A stretch of 64,000 nt of DNA from Metridium senile (lineage: Eukaryota; Cnidaria; Anthozoa; Actiniaria; Metridiidae), in the NCBI GenBank assembly GCA_949775045.1, contig OX459100.1, forward strand, positions 20,751,768-20,815,767. The letters run 5' to 3'. Of the stretch, positions 21,170-32,810 are shown piece by piece (positions within the stretch are counted from its first letter, which is position 1; every line of letters starts with the position of its first letter). A program made the position numbers and the translations under genes. Under the pieces are notes generated by a model that saw only the letters and a program-made list of their open reading frames with translations, did not search any database and was not told the DNA's origin.

Positions 21170-21900
21170 CAGCCTTGATGATAATGACAATATCTATCAT
21201 ACAGCTTTGCTAAGTATCCTACAAGAGTATGTGCTTCATATTAGAAGTACAGACAAGAATATTTCCTAGATGATTGACAGCTATGATGATATCTATCATA
21301 CAGCTCTCTACATATCCTACAAGGGTGTACCACATTCAAGTACAAACAAGAACCTTTCCTAGATGATTGACAGCTACATGTATTATGAAATCTATCATAC
21401 AGCTCTCTATGTATCCTACAAGAGTGCTTCATATTAGAAGTACAGACAAGAACCTTTCCGAGATGATTGACAGCTATTATGATATCTCTCATTCAGCTCT
21501 CTGTTCGCAGTTTGCGAACAAACTGCGAACAAACTGCGAACAGAACGTGTACAGTGTTCGCGTTCTGTTCGCGAAATGCACGCGAACAAAGGTACATGTG
21601 ATTCCAGGCGGTACTGTATCATACAACTCTTACATGCCCTATAAGAAAGCTATTTATTCAAATCATTAAAAAAACCTTTCCAAGATGATTGACAGCTATG
21701 ATGATATCTATCATACAGCTCTTTACATATCCTACAAGAGTGCTTCATATTTGAAGTACAGACAAGAACATTTCCTAGATGATTGACAGCTATGATGATA
21801 GCTATCATACAGCTCTCTACATTCCTACAAGAGTGCTTCCAAGATGATTGACAGCTATGATGATGTCTATCATACATCTTACATTCCTAAAAGAGTGCTC
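21170..21900. repeat. Tandem repeat, period about 95 bp, about 7 copies
   Basis: Units carry GATGATTGACAGCTATGATG, then TATCTATCATACAGCTCT, then ATCCTACAAGAGTGCTTCAT and ACAGACAAGAACCTTTCC. Copies start near 21174, 21270, 21362, 21462, 21683, 21778 and 21846. A GC-richer palindromic block interrupts the array at about 21503-21620. Confidence 0.85.
21503..21592. repeat. Palindromic block of GCGAACA motifs inserted in the 95-bp array
   Basis: GTTCGCAGTTTGCGAAC is followed by two AAACTGCGAAC units, then AGAACG, a short loop, then CGTTCTGTTCGCG. It is a compact hairpin of higher GC than its surroundings. Confidence 0.7.
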
Positions 21901-22880
21901 CATTTTCATGTTTTAGACAAGAACCTTTCAAATGACAGCTGTTATAATGATGACGATATCTACCCATGAAGTTACATAATGATAAGATACACAATGCAAG
22001 CTGCTTTGCAAAGATTACTTCCACACAAGAGTTTCAAATTTTCAATCAACTCACAAAGGGACATTTAGCAGTATCACCACTGAGCACCTAGAAGATTTCA
22101 CGATGGGCACATTTTTCTATATTATAATTATCTGGGCAATTTTTTACATTTATTCAAGAGAATGTGTCATTTTTTTTAAAACATTAATTACCGCAGGAAA
22201 CAACGGGGAAATGTGAATATAATGTGATCCAAGCACTCTTTACAATGGCACCCATTTCCAGGGCAACCATTCTGCTATTTTGGTCAGATATCAGCATGTT
22301 TTGATCATATTAATATATATAGTTTTTGTATATTTGTTTCTCTATTTAATTATCTGGGCAAATTTTCTTTAAACATTGAATTACAACAACAGGAAACAAG
22401 TGGTAATATGTTGATTGGAGCAATTAACCTTTAAAACAGCAGCTTTTACTGGAAACGTTTTTCCTGGGCAACCTTAAGTTTCTAGTATTTTCTATATTCA
22501 AGATTGTTCTGCTAACAATAGAGACTGTTAATTGACAAGCATTCACTTTTGTTTTTTACATTTCTTCTTCCCCCACAGCCAGGAATACCGGCTAACAGCA
22601 CAAGGGTCTGTTTTGACACAAGTATATATCATGATTCACACCTTTTTAAGAATAAAAGAATACAGATAAATGAAAAACATTTATAGAGATAAACAAATAA
22701 CTATTTAAATAAAGGAAAACATAAAAGTAAAAAGAAAGCTAAACAACAAAAATAAACACGCAAATAGAAGAAATAAAGTAAAAAAAGCAACATTTACCAT
22801 TTGAAAACAAAAATAAAACAAAAAATAAAAATGTATGTTAATGGGGACTATAGGAATTTTCTAACCATGACTCCTAAAGC
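21901..22880. other. AT-rich spacer
   Basis: No supported gene. A good polypyrimidine acceptor (TTCTTCTTCCCCCACAG at 22563-22579) is followed by a 40-base stretch with early stops, so an exon cannot be supported. Confidence 0.4.
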
Positions 22881-22888
22881 AGATACAA

Positions 22889-23054
22889 GGTGTAATAGAG
22901 CAGATTTCAAATGACTATGAAAGGCTCATGGTATGAACACAGTTAAGGCACAGAAAGGCAAATCAAAATTCAGAAACATAGTTGCAGCAAGGCACAAGGC
23001 ACACAGCACTGAATTTTTCATAGTCATATGAAATCTGTTTATTATAATGGTAAC
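22889..23054. mobile_element. Imperfect hairpin element, family of the 34.0 kb MITE
   Basis: TAGAGCAGATTTCAAATGAC on the left is the inverse of TCATATGAAATCTGTTTA on the right. The same end sequence occurs in the element at 34015-34282 (GAGTGGATTTCATATGACTG) and as a solo end at 15901-15942. Confidence 0.55.
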
Positions 23055-23306
23055 TTATTGATATTTTAGTTCACTTTTGCAGGTCAGTTTTGGGTATTGC
23101 AATTTGCTCTTTACTTGGGTTTAACTTTATTTTAAATAGTTAAAATCAATTGTTAGATTTACTGTATTTTATTTAAAGATGAACCATTCCTAGTTGATGT
23201 AAGAAGTAAAACTTCCTTGTAGGAATGGTCCTTTTTTATAGTTTTACAGTTCAACAGCAGAGCAATAGCAAATACAAAACAAACATAAAATACCTTGTGT
23301 ACTCAC

Positions 23307-23471
23307 CAACACCATACACATATACAGCACTGTTTTGTAGCTTACTACTTTGTTTAGTCTGTTTCTCAGTTGTCTAGGATTGTATTCAGCTGGAAAATCT
23401 CTACAAACTTGCAAGTTTTCTCCTCGAAATGTTTGTAAGCCTTCAGTAGTTGGTGCTTCATTATCGTAGCT
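23307..23471 (-). CDS. Internal coding exon of an unidentified protein (55 codons, phase 0-0)
   Basis: On the minus strand CTTTGCACAACACAG precedes an open exon of exactly 165 bases that ends at GTGTTG/GTGAGTAC. The product begins SYDNEAPTTEGLQTF, passes through FPAEYNPRQLRNRLNK and ends YKTVLYMCMVL. A diverged and frameshifted copy in opposite orientation lies at 17880-18050 and shares the same donor. Conservation of frame here but not there suggests this is the more intact copy. I do not recognise the family, and neighbouring exons were not found. Confidence 0.45.
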
Positions 23472-23827
23472 CTGTGTTGTGCAAAGAAGCTGATCTCCAC
23501 AAGAGGACCATGTATGCACAGTTGATGGCTATATTGTGGAGGAGGTCAACCCTGGTATTATGTAAAGTAAGTCATTGTTTAGTATATTATGATTTTGTCA
23601 ATTACTATGGAGTGATTGCAATAAACCTGTGAATATGATAGTAGACTCTAGTGAACTGTATTTCCATTGTTTTTGTCATATATTTCACAATAGACTTTCT
23701 CATTTCATGGGTTTATTGCAATCAAACAAGTTTTGTTTCAATTTGAAGTAGGATTCTTCGGTCATCTTTTTATCCTAAAAACATTTTTTGTGGTGATATT
23801 TCAATCTAGAATGACTTCGCATGTTAA

Positions 23828-25092
23828 GGTATCATGGGACAAAATGTTTGAAAAAAATGGACATTTCTCGAAAAAATTATGAAGTGATTTTTCAATGTCT
23901 TGTAGATCGTTTAACAAAAGCAAAATTGGTTTTGCTTTTTTTCTTCGCGAGATATTCATAAAAAAAGATATTTTGCGTAACCTGATCAAACCTATCCATG
24001 GCGAGGTCAAACATTGATAATGGCGTTCAGCATTACTATAATTATAGTACAGTATTTCCTTTGAAAAGTATCTTTTAAACATATTTTTGTACTTAATTCA
24101 AAACATTGGATAATAGTTTATATTTATCCATGCCAGGTAAAAGAAAAACTGTTTCATTAACCCCAAAAAGCGAAGAAAGCGAACGTCAACAAAAGCTTTA
24201 GAAGCCAAACGAAAGAAGCAATTGACTCTTATCGAATATCACTGCTTTGTCTTAGGCGTCGCTGTTAATCTGGATTAGTAAACAGAAGCAAAGTACACGG
24301 GAAACAAAACCGGCTTTATCTTGCGTTGAGATTTTAGAATATTTACAAACTTTGAAGGATTTATAGTCCCGCAATATTTAACCAATTGGCAATAATTTTT
24401 TGCTTCATTCAAAAGTAATTAGGGTTCCTAGTATTTCTTCTAGTCCATAACACAATACACAATTTGCGATGGTCAGCCTAAGCCCACATTCACTTTTACT
24501 ATACTTTCAATAAATGAATACATCATAAAGCAAAAGGGTCAACTAAGCGAACTTAGACCACAATAACCTAACTGACACTCTTGAAATCAACCTTATAAAC
24601 ACACATTCCTAATTTACATAATCATTTACATAACTCATACCCAGTCCTCGTGCATTTAGGAAATCATTTCTCTTTACATTACCAACTCTCTTCTATCGTT
24701 GTCCATTACAAGAGAAATACATATAAACTGCGAAACCTATTATTTTAGTACCTATAGATACAAAAATTAATAAAAAATCAACAAAGCACATCATAAAAAA
24801 ATGCAGACACCGACTTTTGAAGTTGATGAGTTTTTTTAACAGGTCTGATTGGGTTTTGTGCTGATTGGTTAAATGTTGCAGGAATATAAAATTATTGATT
24901 TTGACTAGTCGGATTTCGTTAAAATAGTAATATCATTAAAACTAAATATTATTTATTGAAACCAATAATGAAAACAAAATATTTGTTTATTAAGCTTTAA
25001 GAATATAATTTATATACTTTATTGGGAATTATTTAAAGCTGTACGCACTAGGCGGCTTTCAAAAAGACACCTCGATTTTGTCCCATGATACC
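23828..25092. mobile_element. 1,265-bp TTAA-flanked element (piggyBac-like, non-autonomous)
   Basis: TTAA at 23824-23827 and 25093-25096 flanks ends GGTATCATGGGACAAAA and TTTTGTCCCATGATACC, a 17-bp perfect inverted repeat. TTAA duplication is specific to piggyBac-type transposition. The interior is AT-rich with no transposase-sized ORF. The minus-strand frame that starts in the right flank of the left end is a shadow. Confidence 0.85.
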
Positions 25093-25469
25093 TTAATTGT
25101 TTTAACCCTATCAAATTACTCCTCAACTTGCAGCAAAGATAGAGTCAATTCATGTTTAACCAATAGTTTATCCCAGGCCATATCTAGATTGTGCATTAGC
25201 GAGTGTTTTCTTTGATTTGGGTTGATGACAGCAAAATAGACATTAGCAATACCACTTCACTTTGAAACATTTTTAAAAGTTTAAAAAAGAGGGCAACGAT
25301 TCTAAATACAAACGTCTCACCAAATCAAACTCAATATGCCTTAGACTAAAGATGATAATGTTATGATATTCTTACTACTAGTTGTCTCTCATGTTTTGAT
25401 GTCATTTTGCTATTTGTCAATCAATACTGTCAATTTCTTGTGAACATCGGATTGTTTGCTATCTATTAA

Positions 25470-25896
25470 AGCACAAAGCCCAAAAGAGTGACCACAGATA
25501 ATTTATTCACATTCTTTTGACATGTTTGTCTGTAGCTGCTTTGGATTCAAATGCACTTCATTCTAGCTATTTTAACCTCAAAATTCATGTAACAGGTTCC
25601 CATTTAAATCTGTACTTATGCACAGATCAACCAATCAGAGAAGATCACTTCAGAAATAATATACTCTGATTGGTTGATTTGTGTGTTTAGCACACATCAA
25701 CACAATTTGCATAAGTACAGATTTAAATGGGAAAGTACAGATTTAAATGGGAACCTGTTATCTGAAGATTGACATCATTCTTGTCTTGTGATTCACAGTG
25801 ATAAATATTGACATTTAATCTAGAGGAGTTGATTGAAAAGATGTAGAAAAAAAGTATGAATAAATTATTGCCGGTCATACTTTTGGGCTTTGCGCT
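25470..25896. mobile_element. Inverted-repeat element carrying a second hairpin element
   Basis: AGCACAAAGCCCAAAAGAGT on the left mirrors TACTTTTGGGCTTTGCGCT on the right, with further inner matches (AATTTATTC / GAATAAATT). A separate hairpin at 25592-25758 sits inside. Confidence 0.65.
25592..25758. mobile_element. 167-bp hairpin MITE with TA flanks, nested in 25470-25896
   Basis: The arms ACAGGTTCCCATTTAAATCT and its inverse AGATTTAAATGGGAACCTGT are flanked by TA on each side. The right arm has an extra tandem copy of AAGTACAGATTTAAATGGGA. TA duplication suggests a Tc1/mariner-mobilised MITE. Confidence 0.75.
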
Positions 25897-26360
25897 GTAG
25901 AATTGTCAACCTGTATGATAGTTAGGTGTGCAGCCAGTGTTAAAGCAGCCTTTGTATGTTTGTTGACAAAGCACCACTGACAATGTTGTTATCCATGAAA
26001 ACCGCAGTAAAATTATTCTAATTATTAACAATGAATTTTCATTTTCAGATCATAACATCACCAAAGCCTTTCAAACTAGATTTGTAAGTATATAATTATA
26101 CTAAGTATATCTACTATAATTATAATATATGCACACTCATTAATGTCAGCCCACTGGTGCTGTAATGTATGTGAATAGTTTTGTGGTAGTATAATAATTG
26201 TGGAGGGGTTGGTGAGATGGGAAATGAAAAAAAGGTTGCAAATGTTTAAATGATGATGAAAGTAAATAATTGAATGAAGGTATAGACATAAAATTGAATG
26301 AATGAAAAGATAATATAAAGTATAAGGATAAATGAATGTATGAATGAATGAAAGTATATA

Positions 26361-26841
26361 CACCTGTTTTCAAAAACGTTGTCCTATTTGAAAAAAGCAA
26401 ATAGCAAATAGTAATTTGTAAATAGTGAAATAGGGATTAATTAATGGCACAATTTGCATTGCATTCAAGCGTAAATAAATTCACTCGGCATGCTACACAT
26501 GTTGCAGTCATGCCGAAAGGCATTATCAGAAGACATTGGTAACGGAATAATATGCCATCTTTGAAGTTTGAAAAGAAAGCTAGAGAGTGCTTGTGCATAA
26601 CAAAGGTTTTTTAAATTTGCCAATTTGAATATTAATGATTTTACATAATTATCAACAACAGTAGAGCAACTACACATTGGTGATCCGAAAAATCCAAGAC
26701 TCTTTTTCCAATCAGTATTTATTCTAATCCCTAATGACGGCGTCTGTTTTTGATTCACTTCTTAATTCCTATTTCATTATTTACATATTTCTAATTACTG
26801 ATTACTAATTTCAAATAGGGCAATGTTTTTGAAAACAGGTG
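26361..26841. mobile_element. 481-bp TA-flanked TIR element
   Basis: The ends CACCTGTTTTCAAAAACGTT and the inverse CATTGTTTTTGAAAACAGGTG type arm are matched for about 35 bases and flanked by TA (26359-26360; 26842-26843). The minus-strand frame at 26465-26758 lies inside, resembles no transposase I know and is probably chance. Confidence 0.8.
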
Positions 26842-27240
26842 TATGAATAAATTAATAAATGGTCTCCACCTAAGGATGATAATTACCAGTAAGTAAGGTA
26901 TATGATGGCACACATTGCTTCCACTAACATATGAATGAAAAACATGATATTTCTTACTGTGTATTGCAAAGTCTTTGATATTAGAACAGATTTGACGACA
27001 CAAGATAGCCCAGTGGACAATGCTTATAGCTGACTTACTATCATACCAAGAACTGATTCCTCCAGTAGATAAAAGCATGTCACAGCTAATGCAGATTGTT
27101 ATATGATGACACAAGATAGCATTGCAGCCATAAAGTGTGAAAACAAACACAAGTCAAAACACTGCAGCCATAGATAAAGAAGCATAATAATCTGTGTCCA
27201 GAATCAAACCATTGACCTTGCACACATGGTATTGTATATC

Positions 27241-27482
27241 CTAGGGGTGGTGAATATACACTATTTACAACAAAGCTTGGTTATTGAACATTCAAAGTTA
27301 ATTCCAACTGTTCACTAACAACGTTAATAGTTCATTTGTTTCTTGGAAGTGACTCAAAAGCTCTTGCTCAATTTTGCACGAATTGTTTTCACAAGATTGA
27401 TGTGATGAAAGGCTTTCATGTTATAACACAAGTCTTTAATTATGCTTGAGAGATAGCAAGATAAAGCATTCACCACCCCTAG
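27241..27482. mobile_element. 242-bp TIR element
   Basis: CTAGGGGTGGTGAAT at the left is mirrored by ATTCACCACCCCTAG at the right. Read as TA-flanked, the TIR is GGGGTGGTGAAT. It has no coding capacity. Confidence 0.75.
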
Positions 27483-27649
27483 AGTAGAAACATACGGTTT
27501 ATTTAAAAATGATGCGTTATTTATTGTATAACATTTGTATGGAGTTCCAAGTACTTTTCAGCCTTTAAAGGACATGACACAGTAAACAGTAAAGAACTAC
27601 AGCTGGTACAGCAATACAGCAATGGCATTACACACTGATCATACTGTAT

Positions 27650-28870
27650 CAAGTCAGCAATGCTAATGTATTTGGTAATTATATTTGTTTTTGGTATATC
27701 AAAATGATATAGCTTGCCTTAATGTTATAAATGCAGGAATGTAGGTTAAAACAAGTGTCACATACAAAGCTTTTAGTTTCTGATAAGAATGGCTTGTGAG
27801 CTTAGACCATATTGCCTACCTGAGCTTGATCCACATCCCATGTATTGCAGATCAATCAAACAATTGGTTGGTCAGTCAGTCAATCAAACTCAGCAAATAA
27901 AAAAAAAAACAGAGAACAATTTGTAGAAAACTGCATTATTTAAAGTGTCTAAATACAGAACATTGCTGTACATCTGTCATGAGAAGAGTTGTTTATCAAA
28001 CAATATGCAATTACAATGTCTGTACATTAACATGATAAAAGATAACATTAAGGCAAGCTGGGAGATATTGTACACAATGAATACTGTATCGGCTACAATA
28101 TAAACTAACAATGTCATGAGTTATTAATGTTGACAGGTTTGCAGAACCAATGAAATAACAGCCCATTATGATATGAGAGAGAAGTTGAAATCCCAGCAAT
28201 GGTAATGTATTTGGTTTGATGTATGTACTTAAAGATAGCTTGCCTTAATGTTATCATACATGCAGGGATGTAGGTTATAACCATGTCAAAAACAAAGATT
28301 TTATTGTCTTTTTTATTAATAACTAACAACAAAGAAAACACACACAAAATGTACAACTAAAGAGTGCCAGATAGATGTGACACACAAGAAGACACACACA
28401 CACAAAATTTACAATTAAAGAGTACAGCTTTTAGTGTCAATATTTTGGTTTGTGAGCTTAGACTATTGTTGCCTAACTGAGGTTGATCTACATCCCATGT
28501 ATAACAGATATACAATAATATCTTAGTCATGTGATAGAATCAATCATGATATAAACATGAATGGATCAAACAACTATACAATTACAAAACAAACTGCATT
28601 AAATGGTACTCATTGAAAGATGACAATGATTTATCAAAGTGGAAATACATTACTATATGTCTGTCATGACAAGACTTGTAATGTTAATCAAACAATATGC
28701 AATAACAATGTCTTTACATTAACATGATAAAAGATAACATTAAGGCAAGCTGGGAGATATTGTACACAATGAATACTGTATTGGCTACAATATAAACTAA
28801 CAATGTCATAAGTTATTAATGTTGACAGGTTTGTAGACCAATGAAATAACAGCCCATTATGATGTGAGAG
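27650..28870. repeat. Direct tandem duplication of a ~0.6 kb unit
   Basis: Three landmark blocks recur in order: TAATGTATTTGGT...GCTTGCCTTAATGTTAT (27665 and 28203), TGTGAGCTTAGAC...ACATCCCATGTAT (27795 and 28451), and ACATTAACATGATAAAAGAT...CCCATTATGAT (28023 and 28710). The last block is about 160 bases with only a few differences. Neither copy has a supported ORF. Confidence 0.85.
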
Positions 28871-28943
28871 CAGAACACCAGGATGGATGAGTTTTTCACC
28901 CCCATACCCTGGGTACCCTCATACCCAGTTATTATGTGCTAGC

Positions 28944-29290
28944 ATACCATATAGAATCCTGTGGATACCCCCCTCGGATCACGATTCAGAAATAATAATC
29001 TATTACACAATTAATACCTGTGGGTGTTGCAGCATTTATTGAAAAAATGGCAACATGTTACTGGAAAATAGTCATGTGATGTCTTATGGTGGAGCATATT
29101 TGTAAAGATTGCTAATTGTCATCTTAGAATATGGAAAGGCAAACAATTGATGGAAGTGTACACTAAAAGTCAAATGGCAAACCAACATTTGAAAGTGATT
29201 GATTGACATATAAGACTACTGAAACCAGAATTACCAATGTCCCTAGAAGTACATTAGAGGGTACCCATTATCCACAGGATTCCATGGTAT
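28944..29290. mobile_element. Possible inverted-repeat element
   Basis: ACCATATAGAATCCTGTGGA near 28947 is mirrored by TCCACAGGATTCCATGGTAT near 29270, with GGGTACCC motifs close to both. The arms are short and the ends uncertain. Confidence 0.45.
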
Positions 29291-29389
29291 TGCTGCACAA
29301 ATACATGTTGATAATAAACTACAAAAAGAACTACACAATGCACACACAAAAACAAACTTTGTCTGAATGAGTCCATTATACAAGTGTAA

Positions 29390-29698
29390 GGTAAACCCAG
29401 TTACAACTGACACAATATTAAGGTAACTTCATGTGTGATACAAACATAGAACATCAAGAACAACAAAGTTTGTTGTGACATATTGCTTGTTTGAACATGT
29501 AACACTGACTAAATTGTTGAACAATTTTACCAGCTGTGTTTCAATTAAAGTGAACAGCTGTCTGTAATATGCATTCAATGATTATAACAATGTCGTATGA
29601 AGTGAGTCATTGTTTTTAGAACTGTTTGAAAGCAATCAATTTTATAAAGACCACACTTTGATTTCATAATGTTCAAGTCAGTTGTAACTGGGTTTACC
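29390..29698. mobile_element. 309-bp TIR element
   Basis: GGTAAACCCAGTTACAACTG and its inverse CAGTTGTAACTGGGTTTACC form a 20-bp perfect terminal inverted repeat. The interior is AT-rich without an ORF. Confidence 0.8.
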
Positions 29699-29804
29699 AT
29701 ATTGTTGGTGTTGGGAAGGGGAGGGGGATCTGATATACCATACTGAGAAAGATGGAGACCTGCACAGTTAGACTTTGCTGAAGTTGCCGCTAAAGCCGGA
29801 GGTC

Positions 29805-30005
29805 AAACCGCTATGATAGTTGATGATAGTTGAAGGCGTCTCAACTATCATCAACTATCCTGTATGTGCGGTCAAACGGTAAAAACTATCACCGACTATC
29901 ATGTGAAATTTGAACATGTTCAAACTCTACGATAGTGCATGATAGTTAGTGGTCAAACGCACATGATATAGTTGGAACTATCATGAACTATCATTGCCGT
30001 CTGAC
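29805..30005. repeat. Cluster of short hairpins built on ACTATCAT / ATGATAGT
   Basis: At least six copies of ACTATCAT or its inverse alternate over 200 bases, with GGTCAAAC spacers, so several alternative stem-loops are possible. The same GATAGTTCATGATAGTTT string appears alone near 37412. Confidence 0.7.
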
Positions 30006-30299
30006 TGAGGCTTAAGATCTTGGATTTACTCAAAGTTATTTTAAACTTTTTCTGGAGATTCAAAGAATGAAGACAAATCTGCCAATGACTTATTAGCAAA
30101 TTTCATGTGATTCAGCCATCAACAAAGCTGTTACTTCAATGGATAAAGCGAGTGTTAACCTACATGTCAGCAAATCTCTAGTGAATCGGCCAACAATAAA
30201 GCAGTCTAACTGTGCAGGGATACGTTTGTCTATTTTGAACACTATGTATATGTTCTGTATACATATTTTGACGGTTGTGATAGAGTCAAGGCACTTGTT

Positions 30300-30440
30300 C
30301 GTTGGTGTATGGTGACTTTGGGGTGGGTGGGGTATGCTTCTTGGGTTGGGGAGGGATTTCACTTGTAGGGTGGGGAGGGTTTTCACTTGTAGGGTGGGGA
30401 GGGAAATAAACTTATGGGTTTGGGAGGGGACTTCATTGAA
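30300..30440 (+). repeat. G-rich minisatellite, G-quadruplex prone
   Basis: Three to four copies of TGTAGGGTGGGGAGGG or TTGGGTTGGGGAGGG occur, with TTTCACT spacers between some of them. Runs of three or four G at close spacing would allow G-quadruplexes on the plus strand. Confidence 0.75.
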
Positions 30441-31269
30441 ATGTCTCTGTCTTTGAAATTTGTGCCCCACCTGTTTAGGATGCTGACTTAGAAGTTTGTG
30501 TGGACTTAGAATTTTTTCACTTGTAAATTTTGTGGTCTTTGTTTATTTTCTACTTCTGTTATTTACTGCCGTGTTGTCTTTGTTATTTGCGTGCAATAAA
30601 GTTTGACTCTGAAATTTTGTGTTTATGGTTTTTTAATGTATTCCATCTCTATAGGGTACATGCCCTTTTTGACTTACAAAAAAATACCTCCCCGAGACCC
30701 CACCAGCACCAAGTCTCACCACCCCACAGGCCAGATCCTTTAGTAGGCCCACTGCCCCGACTAGAGCCATGTTATAAGGCCAAAACCAGCAAACTTTAGA
30801 CTGCCCTGATACTGAAGACTAACTGCATAAGTGCCAAACCTCCACTCACTACAGACCCCATGGGGGAACTCTGTTGTCATCCAAGCCAGCACTTAATTAG
30901 GCGAGGGTCAATGTGAATGTGAGTCGCAAGTGATCCTACCCCACCACCCACTGGTTATGCATGACAGTGATGCGCTGTGTAACCTATAGGCCCGTTGCTT
31001 AGCAACATTCAGACCCCTCTGCATTAAGTATTGATTATCAAATCTGACACTTAGGAAGACTAACAAGTATTTCTGGGATAACAAATTGGGATAAGTGCGA
31101 AGGTCGAATCTGATAAGGCACATCTACCACCATGCAATTCAATTGGAAAAACCCTAAATCCGCAATATTTAGTTAATTATTTTTGCCACCATTTTGAATC
31201 TTAAGTTTAAGTCTTAAATTATTTAGCCTAGTTGCCATCTTGAATATGATTAGCCTGGCAGCCATTTTG

Positions 31270-31510
31270 AATAACTTCACCTTGACACCATTTTGAATTG
31301 ATTAACCAAGGTGTCATTTTGAATAACTTAGACGCCATTTTGAATTGATTAGCCTATACGCCATCTTGAATCAATTAGACTAGACACCATTTTGAATTGA
31401 TTAACCAAGGTGTCATTTTGAATAACTTAGACGCCATTTTGAATTGATTAGCCTATACGCCATCTTGAATCAATTAAACTAGACACCATTTTGAATTGAT
31501 TAAAAGCCAA
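31270..31510. repeat. Tandem repeat of CGCCATTTTGAATTGATTAG-type units
   Basis: Short units alternate CCATTTTGAAT or CCATCTTGAAT with TGATTARC or ACTTAGA. A larger ~113-bp block is repeated almost exactly once. It sits inside the long-arm element. Confidence 0.85.
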
Positions 31511-31601
31511 TTTGAATTTTAAATGACTTTAAGATGGCTGCCATAAGCATGTTACATGGTGCAATATTAGGGCATCAAATAATAAAGAAAATAACAAAGC
31601 C

Positions 31602-31747
31602 AATAGCTGTTATTACAGTTATATGCAAATGATTTCAAACAATGGATTCAAATCGAGGCTTTCGGGCAAAGCTATTGTTTTCGCCCAAACACCTCGACTT
31701 CAACCCATTGTTCAAAATCATTTGCATATAACTGTAATAACAGCTAT
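31602..31747. mobile_element. 146-bp hairpin MITE
   Basis: AATAGCTGTTATTACAGTTA on the left is mirrored exactly by TAACTGTAATAACAGCTATT on the right, and pairing continues inwards past ATGCAAATGAT. An outer inverted pair CATGTTACATGGTGCAAT (31550) / ATTGCACCATGTAACATG (31803) surrounds it, so it may be nested in a larger foldback. Confidence 0.8.
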
Positions 31748-31912
31748 TCTTGAAAATCTTGCTGCAGTTTACCGTCTCTGTTAGGAGACAATTTGCAAGT
31801 GAATTGCACCATGTAACATGCAAAACATTTCTAAAATGCTGAAGTTTGTTAAGTAGAAATGGTGGCAAAATGTAGAAACAAGTTTAAGGTTATTTTAAAT
31901 TTATCTTAAGAT

Positions 31913-32810
31913 AAGTTTTTTCACCAGCAAAGAAACCGCAAGAAATAAATTTTGTAAGGCCGTAATGAATGATTTAATAAAGCCACAATAAATGTTATGT
32001 GTAAGGCCATAATTTCTTCACACGGCCATATAATTTTGTAAACATTTTTTTAGCAGAGTGCTTAAATTTGTACAGATACTGAGATGGCTTTTCAAAGTAC
32101 TCTGTAGTTTGTAGTTGTTGTAGTATATTTTGTATTTCAAGCAATTAATTTTAAGAGGTATAGTTTTTCATCTCTTGTTGTATAGTATTCAGAGGTTTGG
32201 TGTTTTTACCGTTTCTTTCACAGGTCACCTTTTACCTCTCATAATTGCATGTTGATTTTTCACTAAGTTGCTTGATTTTTCTGAAAATTTGTAAGCCATC
32301 TATAGTATTATCAGCTGATAAAGAAGAATTTTTGATTTTCGTTTGTTTTGATAATTGTTGAAATAATCAATAAAGACAGTATTCTTTATTGAAGAAATAT
32401 GTGGCCGTTTCAATTAATATTCAGTTGCAAATTTCAAAATAATTTTTGAAGACCTCAGTTAAAAGTTTCATATCTCCAATTAATTAGAAGGAATTATTTG
32501 CACATTCTTAACAACAGAGTGGAAAGTTTTTCGTAGTAGTACAGATACAAATTGTTTTCTGTAATCGGAGATCATGACAGTAAATGTTTATCAATTTGTG
32601 TCATGAGAATCAAATCAGTTTGAAATAATTCTGTACTTTCATTTAAAAAATGTTTCTTCAAACAAGTGTCATATAGTTTTTCTATTGTAAACTTTGTAAT
32701 GGTATCAAATATTCCTATGGAGTTTAGTTTCAATTGTTAAACAGAATTTATATAGTGATAAGTTTAGTGGTTAAGGAACTGAGGTCTTCTCTTTGCTGGT
32801 GAAAAAACTT
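31913..32810. mobile_element. 898-bp inverted-repeat element
   Basis: AAGTTTTTTCACCAGCAAAG and its inverse CTTTGCTGGTGAAAAAACTT bound an AT-rich interior without an ORF. It lies wholly within the long-arm element at 30.7-33.3 kb. Confidence 0.7.

Noticed and set aside
26465..26758. 97-aa minus-strand frame as a transposase
   Set aside because: It sits inside a 481-bp TIR element but has no DDE/D or helix-turn-helix features that I can see and is too short.
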